From: an uncultured Bacteroides sp.
Lineage (GTDB): Bacteria > Bacteroidota > Bacteroidia > Bacteroidales > Bacteroidaceae
Length of the DNA: 57,870 nt
Assembly (NCBI GenBank): GCA_958453305.1
Contig: CAUDXH010000013.1
Coordinates: forward strand, 1 to 57,870
Direction of reading: 5' to 3'
The translations under genes were made by a program, and so were the position numbers. How positions within the stretch are numbered: the first letter of the stretch is position 1; each line of letters opens with the position of its first letter. A model generated the notes under the pieces. That model was not told the origin of the DNA. It searched no databases and worked only from the letters and a program-made list of their open reading frames with translations. Shown here one piece after another: positions 44,016 through 53,651 of the stretch.

Positions 44016-45239
44016 ATGATTTATAACTTGATAATATATCTTTATGTAAGTGCTGTCCGTGTGGCAGCACTTTTCAATAAGAAAGTGTCGCTTATGGTGA
44101 AAGGCGAGCAGGAAGCTTTTTCTATCTTGAAGCGCAGCATTGTTCCGGGGGAAAAGTATCTGTGGTTCCATGCCGCCTCGTTAGGAGAATTTGAGCAGGG
44201 AAGACCTGTTATCGAAGAAATAAGGAAACGCTATCCTCATTATCGCATTTTGCAGACCTTTTTTTCACCATCAGGTTATGAGGTGCGTAAAGATTATAAA
44301 GGAGCAGATGTGGTCTGCTATCTGCCGTTAGACACTCCGGGTAATGTGAAGCGTTTTCTTGATTTAGCTCGTCCGCACATGGCTTTCTTTATCAAGTATG
44401 AATTTTGGCAGAACTATCTGAATGAACTTCATGCGCGGAATATTCCGGTGTACAGCGTCTCATCTATCTTTCGTCCCGGACAGATATTCTTCCGTTGGTA
44501 TGGGGGAGGCTACCGTAAAGTGCTGCGCACTTTCACCCATCTGTTTGTTCAGAATGAGGAGTCAGTCCGTCTGTTAAAAGAAATAGGAGTGACCGCTACT
44601 ACCATCGTGGGGGATACCCGCTTTGACCGTGTGCTGGAAATCTGCCGGCAGGCTAAAGAGCTTCCTTTAGTAGAGCACTTTAAGGGAGGAAATGAAAAGA
44701 CACTGGTGGCAGGAAGTTCATGGGCACCCGATGAGGATCTTTTTATTCCTTATTTTAATGCTCATCCGGAAATGAAGCTGATTATTGCTCCTCATGTAAT
44801 CGATGAAGGACACTTGACTGAGATTATTGGAAAACTGAACCGTACGGTGGTGCGTTATACACAGGCAACTGAAGAATCGGTCCGTCAGGCTGATTGCTTG
44901 ATTATAGATTGTTTCGGACTACTTTCTTCTATTTACCGTTATGGTGAGATTGCTTATATCGGTGGTGGATTCGGGGTAAGTATTCATAATACCCTTGAGG
45001 CAGCCGTTTATGGTATACCGGTTGTGTTCGGACCGAATAATAAGAAATTTCGTGAAGCACAAGGACTGAAAGCATGTCAGGGTGGTTTTGAAATCCGTGG
45101 GAAGGAAGATTTCAACGGACTGATGGATAAATTCCTTTCCGATTATGCTTATTTGGACAAATCGGGGAAGCGTGCCGGAAATTATGTGCGTGATAATTCC
45201 GGAGCTTTGGAAAAGATTATGGATATTGTACCGCTTTAG
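44016..45239 (+). CDS. waaA: 3-deoxy-D-manno-octulosonic acid transferase
   Basis: 407 aa. N-terminal membrane anchor (LIIYLYVSAVRVAALF), then two Rossmann lobes of a GT30 enzyme: WFHAASLGEFEQGRPVIE with the catalytic Glu, and GGGFGVSIHNTLEAAVYGIPV in the nucleotide-binding lobe. It adds Kdo to lipid A precursor at the inner membrane. lpxK, from the same pathway, lies at the other end of the window. Confidence 0.95.
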   Translation: MIYNLIIYLYVSAVRVAALFNKKVSLMVKGEQEAFSILKRSIVPGEKYLWFHAASLGEFEQGRPVIEEIRKRYPHYRILQTFFSPSGYEVRKDYKGADVVCYLPLDTPGNVKRFLDLARPHMAFFIKYEFWQNYLNELHARNIPVYSVSSIFRPGQIFFRWYGGGYRKVLRTFTHLFVQNEESVRLLKEIGVTATTIVGDTRFDRVLEICRQAKELPLVEHFKGGNEKTLVAGSSWAPDEDLFIPYFNAHPEMKLIIAPHVIDEGHLTEIIGKLNRTVVRYTQATEESVRQADCLIIDCFGLLSSIYRYGEIAYIGGGFGVSIHNTLEAAVYGIPVVFGPNNKKFREAQGLKACQGGFEIRGKEDFNGLMDKFLSDYAYLDKSGKRAGNYVRDNSGALEKIMDIVPL

Positions 45240-45263
45240 AAGAGGCGGTAAGGATTAATAAAT

Positions 45264-45304
45264 GAAAGAGGAGGTTTCAGAATAAATCTGAGACCTCCTC
45301 TTTC
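45264..45304. terminator. Bidirectional terminator between waaA and the barrel gene
   Basis: GAAAGAGGAGGTTTCAG (45264-45280) pairs with CTGAGACCTCCTCTTTC (45288-45304) with one mismatch and a 7-nt loop, between convergent genes. Confidence 0.88.
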
Positions 45305-45316
45305 GTTTATGTAAAG

Positions 45317-46978
45317 TTAGAATCGGAAGCTGATTCCGCCTAAGGCATAGAAGCCTTGTTCCGGATAGCCGTTTGTAGCAAAATATTCCTTGTTTAGCAG
45401 GTTGTTCAAGCGGGCAAATACGGTCATCCGGTTAAACAGACTGTATTCTGCTCCTACTGATAACTTGTTTATTGCTTCAGCCTTTCCAAACTCGGTAATG
45501 TCTTTCCGGCCTTCGTAGTTGTAATCTAACGTGAGGTGTAAGTCATTGAACACTTTACCACGTGCGGTGAAGCCGATGGCAAACTGCGGTTTGAGACTTA
45601 ACAGATATTCGTTTTTACTTTCAGTATCCCAGTTATAATAAGTACCTTCTAAAGTGAAGTCAATCCAGTCACGATAAGCATAGCTGAGTGAAGCACCTCC
45701 ATATCCCACCTTAGCTTTGTCTTGCAACAGGAAAGTATAAATCAGATTACCTCCCGTTTCCGGTGTTCCAGGCAGAGCGAATAAGTCATTCTTCGTAATG
45801 CGGTAACCGCCATATAAATGGAATCCCAAACCATTGACGGGTGAACCTTTTAATCCGATTTTGGCATCAAGCTGCGTATGCGAGGCGACAAGCTGATTTG
45901 CTTGTGCCCAGTAGGGAGTCAGCTCATTCAGCCGGCGGAAATCATTTAAGTTGCTTCCACCTAAAGCATGCAAATAGATAACATAGGTATCAGCAAAGGA
46001 ATAGTTGAGTTTTACATCGGGAGCAATTTTAAATCCGCTTCCATTTGCTGTCTGTATATCCACATGCACACCGGCACGCAGATTCAAATTCTCGTTTTGT
46101 AATTTATAATACGGGTTCAGCTGTACCAGAGTATAGTCTTTCAATGTATTGTCATAGAATACATTGTCCATGGTCATGCCGATGGTTACTGACTGATGTT
46201 CATCTATGTTGGTGCCGATGAATCCAGCGGTGTGGACGATATTCTCTGCACCGCTTTCCAGACCATACGCATGATATTTCCGGTTAAAGCTCCGGTATCC
46301 CGTCTGTAATCCAAACTGAATAGCCTGTTCCTTGTTATGAGTAACTATGCCGATATGACCTTCTCCTATCGTGTATCGCTGGTGGCTGTCAGGCATTGGT
46401 TCGCTGAGGCTTTCTGCCCCCGAAGGCATATAGTTGAAGGTTTGCGAAGCGAAGTCTCCTCCTATGTGGAAAGTAATGTTACGGAACTGATGTTTGTAAT
46501 GGAGAGCTGCATCGGTCCGGTAAAAGCGTGATTTCCAGTCGCTGGTGCTTTCCGGCAGAGGAATATTGCCATACATCCCATATAAAGAAGCACTGACTCC
46601 GAGAAGGTCTTTAGAAGATATATTCCATAAATAACTTCCCTTTACATCTGTATTGTTGCGGTTCCCGTAGGCAGCGCGTACATAGCCCCGGTAGGCTTTG
46701 CTTTGCTTTTGGCTGTCGGTGAAGGCAGCCATCGGTTCAGCTTCCCATTGGAGCATGGGCATCGTTTTCATGGCATAGTCAATGTCTTTTTTAGCCACTT
46801 GAGGTTCCTCTATTTTGGGGAGTACGTTTACTTTAAACGCATCCATCACCTCCGGATTATATTGATTTTCTACTACCACCGTGCGGTTTAAGGTAGAATC
46901 TTTCTTTTGTTGTTCTTGTGCGGCTGCCTCAAAGGTGGTGAGGAGTCCGGCACACAGTATCATAGCGTTTTTTATCAT
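45317..46978 (-). CDS. TonB-receptor-like outer-membrane beta-barrel protein without plug
   Basis: 553 aa. Signal peptide, a short segment (VVVENQYNPEVMDAFKVNVL) and then barrel strands to the C-terminal GFYALGGISFRF. A proper plug domain and the carboxypeptidase-like domain are missing, so it is not a normal TonB importer. RMTVFARLNNLLNKEYF is typical of TonB-receptor barrels. It overlaps the TPR gene by 4 bp, so the two probably work together at the envelope. Function unknown. Confidence 0.8.
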   Translation of the reverse strand: MIKNAMILCAGLLTTFEAAAQEQQKKDSTLNRTVVVENQYNPEVMDAFKVNVLPKIEEPQVAKKDIDYAMKTMPMLQWEAEPMAAFTDSQKQSKAYRGYVRAAYGNRNNTDVKGSYLWNISSKDLLGVSASLYGMYGNIPLPESTSDWKSRFYRTDAALHYKHQFRNITFHIGGDFASQTFNYMPSGAESLSEPMPDSHQRYTIGEGHIGIVTHNKEQAIQFGLQTGYRSFNRKYHAYGLESGAENIVHTAGFIGTNIDEHQSVTIGMTMDNVFYDNTLKDYTLVQLNPYYKLQNENLNLRAGVHVDIQTANGSGFKIAPDVKLNYSFADTYVIYLHALGGSNLNDFRRLNELTPYWAQANQLVASHTQLDAKIGLKGSPVNGLGFHLYGGYRITKNDLFALPGTPETGGNLIYTFLLQDKAKVGYGGASLSYAYRDWIDFTLEGTYYNWDTESKNEYLLSLKPQFAIGFTARGKVFNDLHLTLDYNYEGRKDITEFGKAEAINKLSVGAEYSLFNRMTVFARLNNLLNKEYFATNGYPEQGFYALGGISFRF

Positions 46979-49900
46979 TGTTCCAGTTTTTTCAATCGGG
47001 TTTCAATCATTTGTTTAATATCGTCAGCTTCCTGATAGTTTTGCTGCAAAGACAAGAGGTATTGTTTTGCATCGAGGCTACGTCCCAGTTTGACATATAC
47101 ATCAGAGAGCAGGACAAAACTTCTTGCCAGCCAGTAAGCATGCGGAGTACTTACTTCAATATAGTCGAGCACTTCTTTTTCTGCTTTTTCGGTTTGCCCT
47201 TCGTTGAAGTAAATTTGTGCGACCAGATATTTTGCTTCGGCTCCATAGACATTGCGTGTGTCTTTAGCCAATATCGTCAGGTCTTGAATAGCTTCGTTCG
47301 GATTCTGGTTTAATAAGGCTTTAGCACGGTAATAACGCGCTTCACTTTCAAGTTCCGGTGACAGTTTGCTGTGAGCCAGCAGTACAGATGCCGATGCAAT
47401 GATTTCTTCCGGCTGATTGAGCATGGCTGCACTGCGTAATGCTCCGGTTTCAGCCTGTAGGCGTTCTTCCTGTGAGGTTGATCGGTCGGCCATCCGTTTG
47501 TAGAGACTGAGTGCTTTCTCGTATGCTTTGTCTTGGTAAGCCATGGAGGCACACATGCTCATGGCTTCGGTAGAAAATTTACTGTCAGGATATTCTATGA
47601 CTTTATCCAAATAAACGCTTGCGTTGGCATAATCTTTCTGGTTATAGGCTATCAGCCCCAGATAGTAGGACGCATTAACACTGAAGGCTCCTTGCGGGAA
47701 CGACTGCAAATAATGTGTAAAGCTGTTTTTGGCTTCTTCCATATTACCGCGCATATACACGCGCTCAGCCGCCACATAGGTAAGCGAGTCGCGTTCACTT
47801 ATATCGAAGTTAGCACCACCGGGTAATGACGAGGCAAAGGCCATATACTCATCTACTTTATTTAAGTCAATGTAGATAGACTTCAAGTCTCTTTGTGCCA
47901 GACGGGCTTCTTCGCTTCCCGGATAAGTCTGGATAACCTTTTTGTAGGCAGCAATTGCTTCAGCATAGCGGTCGTTCTGATAATACAACAGACCGATTTC
48001 GTTGGCAGCCTTGCGTGAAAGCGGACTGTCGGGGTAGCGTTCAGTTAAGAGTGTATAGCGTGCAATGGCATGTACATTATCCTCAAGGAGAACGAACGCA
48101 CGTCCTTGCTCGTATAAGGCATCATCGATGTATTGTGACGAGGGATAAGTTGAAAGCAGACGGTTCAATGTTTCAATCTTTCCGGCATAGTCACGCTGTA
48201 AACCCTTCACAAATGCCTCTTGGAACAGGGAGTAATCGCCTAAAGCCGGATTGATGATGGAAGCTTGTGCATATTGTGCGCGTGCTTCATCAAAACGGCG
48301 GTTATAAAAATAGCAGTCTCCCATGCGGTTATGTGCATCAGCAACTACCGAAGGATCTTGTGCTTTATTTGACTCAATACAGCGTGAGAACCAGGTTAAC
48401 GCTTTGCTGTATTGTTTTTGTTTGAATTCCGTATAGCCTAAGTTATATAATGCAAGACCATATTCTTGGCTGTTCTTATCGGTAGAGAATTCCAGATACA
48501 GGCGCAGGTCGTTTCCGGCAGCAGCATATTGCTCTAAGCGGTAAGCCGATTCTCCACGCCAGTAATAGGCATCAGCTTTAGTCTGGCGGTTATACTGTCC
48601 CAGTTGTAATGACTGAGTGAAATACTCCATGGCATGTTCAAATGAAGCCTGCGCAAAAGCCTGCGTTCCGAGGCGGAATAATAGTTTTTGCTTAGCTTCA
48701 AGGATGCGCGTTCCGGGGTGGCTGATTTTTTCGATAGAGCGTAAGGCTGCTAAATAACTTCGGGTATTCATATAGACCTCAATCAGATAATCGTTAACCT
48801 TGTTGGTATAAACCGATTGGGGGTATTCATTTAAGAAACGTTCAAAGACAGTTACAGACTCGGCAAAAGGAGAATAGGATGTCTCATGGATGCAGAGTGC
48901 ATAGTTATATAAAGCCTGTTCACGTATGGCATAGTCAAAATTGCTGGTTGAGGCTTGCTCAAAAGCCATGCGTGCCTGATTCCGTTCTTTGAGCTGGAGG
49001 TAAGCCAGTCCCATGTGTAAGTAAGCGTTTTGGGTTAAGGCATCTTTCGGTCCGGTTGCCATTCCGAGGCAGGAAGCAGCCTTCGAATAGACCCTTGTAT
49101 GAAAATAGCTCATACCTAATTTATACATGGCATTTCTTTCCGGATGTTCAGTTGTCTGCTGATACTGGCTGAGTGAACGGATGGCAGTTGCATAGTCGTT
49201 CATGCCATAGGCAGCCTCACCGGCTATTCTCCACATCTGTTCTTTATGCTCCCCTTGTGGGTAAGCTTCTAAATATAAGTTGGCTATATGGAGTGCCTCA
49301 GCATATTTTTGCTTAATCAGATAAATGTCAGCAATATAAAAAGGAGCTAACTGTTGATAGGCGCGGTACTCTTGTACGGTACGGAATCCTTGCAGGGCTT
49401 CGTCGTATTTTTTCTGTACATAAGCAATATAGGCCAAGTGGTAAGTAGCATCGGTTTGATAGGAAGTGCTGACTTCTTTCAAGATGGCAAACCAGAAAGC
49501 CGCTTCGCTCAAGTTGTTTATTTTCAGATAAGAGGTAGCAAGTCGCAAGGTGCAGTCGTCTCGTTCTTGGTCGGCAAGCTGTTCAAGGTCGCATCCTTTA
49601 AAGTTGGCAATGGCTTCCATATACTTCCCTTCGAAGAAATAGGCAGAAGCGATAAATGACTGGATGCGGTTGGCATACCGTGATTCGGGATGAGCTTCCA
49701 GGTAATCGTTGAGGGTCTGGATGCGGTTAGGCATCTGAAGCTCATAGGCAGTACAGGCAAGCATATAGTTTGCCTCGTCCAGCAAATCTGATTGCTTTTC
49801 CAATTTGACATAATGTGTCAAAGCTTGCCTTGCAGAAGCATAGTCTTGTCGTAAAAACAAGTTTTTTCCTTCATTAAAAAGTCGCTCTTTTCCTGTGAGC

Positions 49901-49980
49901 GGTTCGGTTTGCTGTGCAGCAAGCGAAAAAGGGATAGCACAGAGCCATCCGGCGAGCCATAAGTATTTTTTATTTTTCAT
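46975..49980 (-). CDS. Large TPR-repeat periplasmic/outer-membrane-associated protein
   Basis: 1001 aa. Signal peptide ending near AAQQ, then nearly the whole length is tetratricopeptide repeats (many copies of the pattern A..YRLA...Y..A...F, for example AYAELGRS-like and YALALYNLGYTEFKQ). No catalytic motif. TPR superhelices act as scaffolds; the coupled barrel is the likely partner. It starts 12 bp after the Nudix gene stop. Confidence 0.88.
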   Translation of the reverse strand: MKNKKYLWLAGWLCAIPFSLAAQQTEPLTGKERLFNEGKNLFLRQDYASARQALTHYVKLEKQSDLLDEANYMLACTAYELQMPNRIQTLNDYLEAHPESRYANRIQSFIASAYFFEGKYMEAIANFKGCDLEQLADQERDDCTLRLATSYLKINNLSEAAFWFAILKEVSTSYQTDATYHLAYIAYVQKKYDEALQGFRTVQEYRAYQQLAPFYIADIYLIKQKYAEALHIANLYLEAYPQGEHKEQMWRIAGEAAYGMNDYATAIRSLSQYQQTTEHPERNAMYKLGMSYFHTRVYSKAASCLGMATGPKDALTQNAYLHMGLAYLQLKERNQARMAFEQASTSNFDYAIREQALYNYALCIHETSYSPFAESVTVFERFLNEYPQSVYTNKVNDYLIEVYMNTRSYLAALRSIEKISHPGTRILEAKQKLLFRLGTQAFAQASFEHAMEYFTQSLQLGQYNRQTKADAYYWRGESAYRLEQYAAAGNDLRLYLEFSTDKNSQEYGLALYNLGYTEFKQKQYSKALTWFSRCIESNKAQDPSVVADAHNRMGDCYFYNRRFDEARAQYAQASIINPALGDYSLFQEAFVKGLQRDYAGKIETLNRLLSTYPSSQYIDDALYEQGRAFVLLEDNVHAIARYTLLTERYPDSPLSRKAANEIGLLYYQNDRYAEAIAAYKKVIQTYPGSEEARLAQRDLKSIYIDLNKVDEYMAFASSLPGGANFDISERDSLTYVAAERVYMRGNMEEAKNSFTHYLQSFPQGAFSVNASYYLGLIAYNQKDYANASVYLDKVIEYPDSKFSTEAMSMCASMAYQDKAYEKALSLYKRMADRSTSQEERLQAETGALRSAAMLNQPEEIIASASVLLAHSKLSPELESEARYYRAKALLNQNPNEAIQDLTILAKDTRNVYGAEAKYLVAQIYFNEGQTEKAEKEVLDYIEVSTPHAYWLARSFVLLSDVYVKLGRSLDAKQYLLSLQQNYQEADDIKQMIETRLKKLEQ

Positions 49981-49992
49981 TCGTTTCAGTGC

Positions 49993-50517
49993 TTAGAGTT
50001 GATATTCTTTTAGGAAGTTCTGAACCCCCTTGCGTACCGAGTCAAGTCCGAACTCTTCGGGATTGATTTGGCTTAATGGAACCCAAAATGATTCAGCCAC
50101 ATCGTCCATGGCTTTTAAACGGGTATCATTTTCTATCTGGCATAGGAAAAACAAATCAAGTGTATGTACTAGAAAACCAGAATACAGGTAAGTGTTCGGA
50201 AGTGAAAACAGATAGTTTGCTTTCGTAACAGTCAGTCCGGTTTCCTCCTTTACCTCACGCGATACCCCTTCTTCTCCCGTTTCATTCATGTCAATGAATC
50301 CTCCAGGGAGGTCAAGCGTTCCTTTTGCCGGTTCTTTTCCCCGCCGGCATACCAGCAGCTCTTCCTTTTGATTCAGAATGAATGCTACGGTAGCTGCGCT
50401 GGAGTTAAAATAGTAAGTAAACCCGCAGCCTTTACAATGTTTTGATTTCTCATTATGAATTTCGAAGTGGGGAGAACCACACTTCGGACAATGCTTAAAC
50501 TGTTCTAATGGATGCAT
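49993..50517 (-). CDS. Nudix hydrolase with N-terminal zinc ribbon
   Basis: 174 aa. Zinc ribbon (CPKCGSPHFE, then CKGCGF) followed by a complete Nudix box: GGFIDMNETGEEGVSREV with KEETGL. This combination resembles NudC/NADH pyrophosphatase-like or ADP-ribose pyrophosphatase-type enzymes. The exact nucleotide is unknown. First gene of the operon with the TPR and barrel genes. Confidence 0.92.
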   Translation of the reverse strand: MHPLEQFKHCPKCGSPHFEIHNEKSKHCKGCGFTYYFNSSAATVAFILNQKEELLVCRRGKEPAKGTLDLPGGFIDMNETGEEGVSREVKEETGLTVTKANYLFSLPNTYLYSGFLVHTLDLFFLCQIENDTRLKAMDDVAESFWVPLSQINPEEFGLDSVRKGVQNFLKEYQL

Positions 50518-50661
50518 ATTTCCTTTATATTCTTATCTATTACAAAGTTAACTGAATTAAAATACAAATGGTTCAGATGGCAGGTAAAAAATGAAAAATA
50601 ATCGGTTTAGAGTCTTTTTCTTTGTTAGAAAATGTATCTTTGTTTGTAAAATACGAAGCCT

Positions 50662-51066
50662 ATGTTGGAACGGGATTATGTAATGCGTTTGGTCAGGCAA
50701 TTTTTGGAAACGCTGGAGAAGCTGAAAGAAAAGAAAGAAGCCGATGCCTTTGCGGTGAAAAAAGAAATACAACAACTGTATCTGACTTATTTCGGACACT
50801 CTGCAACTTATTTCTGTCAGGCGGATGTGGATGAGATTCTTTCTCTGTTAAAGTCAAGCTATGCATCGAATGGACTCTTGTGCCGTATGGAGATGTTGGC
50901 CGAATTGTATTATTACGATGCAAGTATTAAAACATCAGTTGTTGACAGGCGAAAGATGTGGAGTAAATCGTTGTCTTTCTTTGAATATATAGATAGCCAT
51001 AGTGATACTTTTTCTTTTGAAAGGAGAGAAAAAATAGCAAAAATCAAAGATTTATTAAAACAATAG
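50662..51066 (+). CDS. Conserved hypothetical alpha-helical protein
   Basis: 134 aa, soluble and helical, no membrane segment or known motif. The -7-like TATCTTTG at 50635-50642 lies 20 bp before the start, which supports expression. I do not recognise the family; proteins of this look are common in Bacteroides genomes. Confidence 0.75.
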   Translation: MLERDYVMRLVRQFLETLEKLKEKKEADAFAVKKEIQQLYLTYFGHSATYFCQADVDEILSLLKSSYASNGLLCRMEMLAELYYYDASIKTSVVDRRKMWSKSLSFFEYIDSHSDTFSFERREKIAKIKDLLKQ

Positions 51067-51177
51067 CCTCGGATTTATTCTTTTTCCATAAAAAAATATG
51101 TTTTTTTTGTTTAAATAGAACAAGAATAAAAAAGTTTTTCTACATTTGCTTACAATATGATAAATACTGATTAATTT

Positions 51178-51642
51178 ATGGAGAAGATTGATAAACTTGA
51201 CAAACAGATTCTGGAAATTATTTCTCAGAATGCCCGTATTCCGTTTAAGGATGTAGCGGCTGAGTGTGGCGTATCTCGTGCAGCAATTCATCAGCGTGTG
51301 CAACGCTTGATAGACTTAGGTGTAATTGTTGGCTCCGGATATCATGTGAATCCGAAGAGCTTAGGATATAGCACTTGTACGTATGTGGGAATCAAACTTG
51401 AAAAGGGGTCTATGTATAAGAGCGTAGTTGCGGAGTTGCAGAAGATTTCGGAAATTGTAGAATGTCATTTCACAACCGGTCCTTACACCATGCTTACCAA
51501 GCTGTATTCTACAGACAATGAACATTTGATGGAACTGTTGAATTCTCGTATTCAGGAAATTCCGGGAGTAGTTGCAACCGAAACCTTGATTTCTTTGGAG
51601 CAGAGCATAAAGAAAGAGATTCCTATCCGTAAAGAAATCTAA
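51178..51642 (+). CDS. Lrp/AsnC family transcriptional regulator
   Basis: 154 aa. N-terminal HTH (LDKQILEIISQNARIPFKDVAAECGVSRAAIHQRVQRL region) and a C-terminal RAM domain for effector binding and oligomerisation. Family length is normal. Such regulators sense amino acids. DUF4491 follows 1 bp later and is probably co-transcribed. Confidence 0.94.
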   Translation: MEKIDKLDKQILEIISQNARIPFKDVAAECGVSRAAIHQRVQRLIDLGVIVGSGYHVNPKSLGYSTCTYVGIKLEKGSMYKSVVAELQKISEIVECHFTTGPYTMLTKLYSTDNEHLMELLNSRIQEIPGVVATETLISLEQSIKKEIPIRKEI

Positions 51643-51643
51643 G

Positions 51644-51973
51644 ATGGAGTTTCTCACAGCTTGTCATCTGGATGGATTGGTTATCGGCATCTGTACGTTT
51701 CTGATTATCGGTTTCTTTCATCCGGTAGTCGTAAAAGCAGAGTACTACTGGGGAACGAGGTGCTGGTGGATTTTCCTGTTTTTAGGCATGGCTGGTGTTT
51801 TAGGTTCTCTTTTTATGGAAAACCTTTTGCTCTCTTCGCTGTTGGGCGTATTTTCTTTTTCTTCATTCTGGACAATTAAGGAATTGTTTGAGCAGCGCGA
51901 GCGCGTGTTGAAAGGATGGTTCCCAATGAATCCGAAACGTAAGTGTGAGTATGAAAAGAGAATAAGGAAGTAA
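51644..51973 (+). CDS. DUF4491 small membrane protein
   Basis: 109 aa with three membrane helices. HLDGLVIGICTFLIIGFFHP, CWWIFLFLG and the tail KELFEQRERVLKGWFPMNP are the DUF4491 signature, a family found mostly in Bacteroidetes. Function unknown. Confidence 0.9.
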   Translation: MEFLTACHLDGLVIGICTFLIIGFFHPVVVKAEYYWGTRCWWIFLFLGMAGVLGSLFMENLLLSSLLGVFSFSSFWTIKELFEQRERVLKGWFPMNPKRKCEYEKRIRK

Positions 51974-52009
51974 CCGGATGCCTATTGTTTGGTGGTAATA
52001 TACTAAAAG

Positions 52010-52059
52010 AAAATTCCGCTATGAATCAGTTGCTTGAAACTGGCTCATAGCGGAATTTT
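52010..52059. terminator. Terminator after DUF4491 (bidirectional)
   Basis: AAAATTCCGCTATGA (52010-52024) and TCATAGCGGAATTTT (52045-52059) are a perfect 15-bp pair, with a further inner stem CAGTT/AACTG. Confidence 0.92.
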
Positions 52060-52366
52060 GGGTTACTGCGGTATGTAAGTATTGTAGAATAAACAGGTTT
52101 TTCTATGGTGTAACCAGTATTGTTAAAGTAAAATCATGATGAACTTGATTAAAGCAGGATAGCGATGAAATAGCTGTATGTCACTCGTTTTTAATCATAT
52201 TAATATACTGCACTTGAATCTGATGCGGTTGGGGTAAATTTAATTTATAGGGAATGATAGGGGCTTTTGTATGAGTGAATATGATACAGTAGAAAGGTTG
52301 TGCTTTGAATTCTGTCTTGTCTTATAGGAACCTTTATAGGTAACTCAGCGCAATCTGCTAAAACGA
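52060..52366. other. Intergenic stretch, nothing recognised
   Basis: AT-rich DNA between two terminators. I see no open frame with a start context, no tRNA and no repeat. Short direct words occur but not in an ordered way. Confidence 0.5.
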
Positions 52367-52407
52367 AAAACTCCGAAACGCTTTATAATGAAGCATTTCG
52401 GAGTTTT
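52367..52407 (-). terminator. Terminator of tRNA-Phe
   Basis: AAAACTCCGAAACGCTT (52367-52383) pairs with AAGCATTTCGGAGTTTT (52391-52407) with one mismatch, and lies just downstream of the tRNA on the minus strand. Confidence 0.88.
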
Positions 52408-52412
52408 GCAGG

Positions 52413-52485
52413 TGGTGCCACCAGGAATCGAACCGGGGACACAAGGATTTTCAGTCCTTTGCTCTACCAACTGAGCTATGGCACC
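52413..52485 (-). tRNA. tRNA-Phe (anticodon GAA)
   Basis: 73 nt, all four arms pair: GGTGCC acceptor start, D arm AGCTCAGTTGGTAGAGC, anticodon loop CTGAAAA, T arm with GGTTCGATTCC. Discriminator A; full CCA is not encoded. Confidence 0.97.
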
Positions 52486-52502
52486 ATTTTTGTTTTGCGT
52501 TG

Positions 52503-52532
52503 CAAAGGTAGGTGTTTTTTTTAACTTTGCAA
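52503..52532 (-). promoter_or_regulatory. Promoter of tRNA-Phe
   Basis: On the minus strand TTG (52532-52530), 19 nt spacer, TACCTTTG (52510-52503). Confidence 0.75.
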
Positions 52533-52598
52533 ATTATTTGATGAAAAAAGTAAATAATTAGTGCCAAAATTTCTATTTGGCACTAATTAAGGGAAGTT

Positions 52599-53636
52599 TT
52601 ATTGCTTCAAAGGATTCCATCCTTGGGCTTTCAGTTCAAATTCATTTCCATCGCGGGTGATTAAAGCGCGCCCTAATTCCGGTTTGGTTATATGACCAAT
52701 TACTTTGATTCCTTCTATTTGAGATACTTTTTCATGTTCAGTCAAAGGTACAGTGAAAAGTAATTCATAATCCTCTCCTCCGTTTAAGGCACAGGTGGTA
52801 AGATTCATGTTGAATTCTTCCGCCATTACTGCAGTTTGATAGTCAATAGGGATTCGTTCTTCATAAATCCGGCAACCGGTATTGCTCTGTGAACAGATGT
52901 GAAGAAGTTCAGAAGAAAGTCCATCCGAGATATCCATCATGGCGGTCGGTTTTATTCCTGCTTTATTCAATTTTTCGATGATATCTTTTCTGGCTTCCGG
53001 TTTCAAGAAGCGCTCTAAGAGATACTCTTTTCCGGAGAAATCAGGCTGCACCTCTTTTTCGCCTTGAAAAACGGCTTTTTCCCGTTCCATTAGCTGGAGT
53101 CCCATGTATGCAGCTCCCAAGTCTCCGCTGACGCAAATCAGATCGGTATCTTTTGCTCCGTTGCGGTACACGGTTTTATTTTTATCTGTTTCTCCGATGC
53201 AAGTAATGGAGATGGCAAGTCCGGTTACAGAAGAAGTGGTATCTCCTCCTACAATGTCTACATGATGTAATTGACAAGCCAATTTCAGACCGTCATAGAA
53301 ATCTTCGAGGTCTTCAATGCAGAAGCGTTTAGATATAGCTAGGGAAACGGTGATTTGTTTAGGAGTTCCGTTCATGGCATAGATATCCGAGAAGTTTACC
53401 ATAGCCGATTTATAGCCCAGGTGTTTCAGCGGAGTATATACCAAATCAAAGTGTACTCCTTCCATCAGTAGGTCGGTTGTAATCAAAACCTGCTTTTCTG
53501 GAAATTCTAAAACAGCAGCGTCATCGCCTATGCCATATTTGCTTTCCGGATTCTGTAATTTTATATCTTGGGTGAGATGCTTGATTAGTCCGAATTCGCC
53601 CAAGGTTGCAATTTCTGTTCTCTTTCCTTCGTACAT
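52599..53636 (-). CDS. thiL: Thiamine-monophosphate kinase
   Basis: 345 aa. GIGDDAAVLE and TTDLLMEGVHFDL bind Mg-ATP, and IVGGDTTSS plus MDISDGLSSEL complete the family pattern. It phosphorylates ThMP to thiamine diphosphate. Last gene of a minus-strand run sppA-lpxK-PNP-thiL with gaps of 15 bp or less. Confidence 0.96.
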   Translation of the reverse strand: MYEGKRTEIATLGEFGLIKHLTQDIKLQNPESKYGIGDDAAVLEFPEKQVLITTDLLMEGVHFDLVYTPLKHLGYKSAMVNFSDIYAMNGTPKQITVSLAISKRFCIEDLEDFYDGLKLACQLHHVDIVGGDTTSSVTGLAISITCIGETDKNKTVYRNGAKDTDLICVSGDLGAAYMGLQLMEREKAVFQGEKEVQPDFSGKEYLLERFLKPEARKDIIEKLNKAGIKPTAMMDISDGLSSELLHICSQSNTGCRIYEERIPIDYQTAVMAEEFNMNLTTCALNGGEDYELLFTVPLTEHEKVSQIEGIKVIGHITKPELGRALITRDGNEFELKAQGWNPLKQ

Positions 53637-53651
53637 ATTATTATATTAATA

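Noticed and set aside
52060..52366. Possible small RNA or gene between the two terminators
   Set aside because: No start context, conserved motif or strong promoter could be supported.
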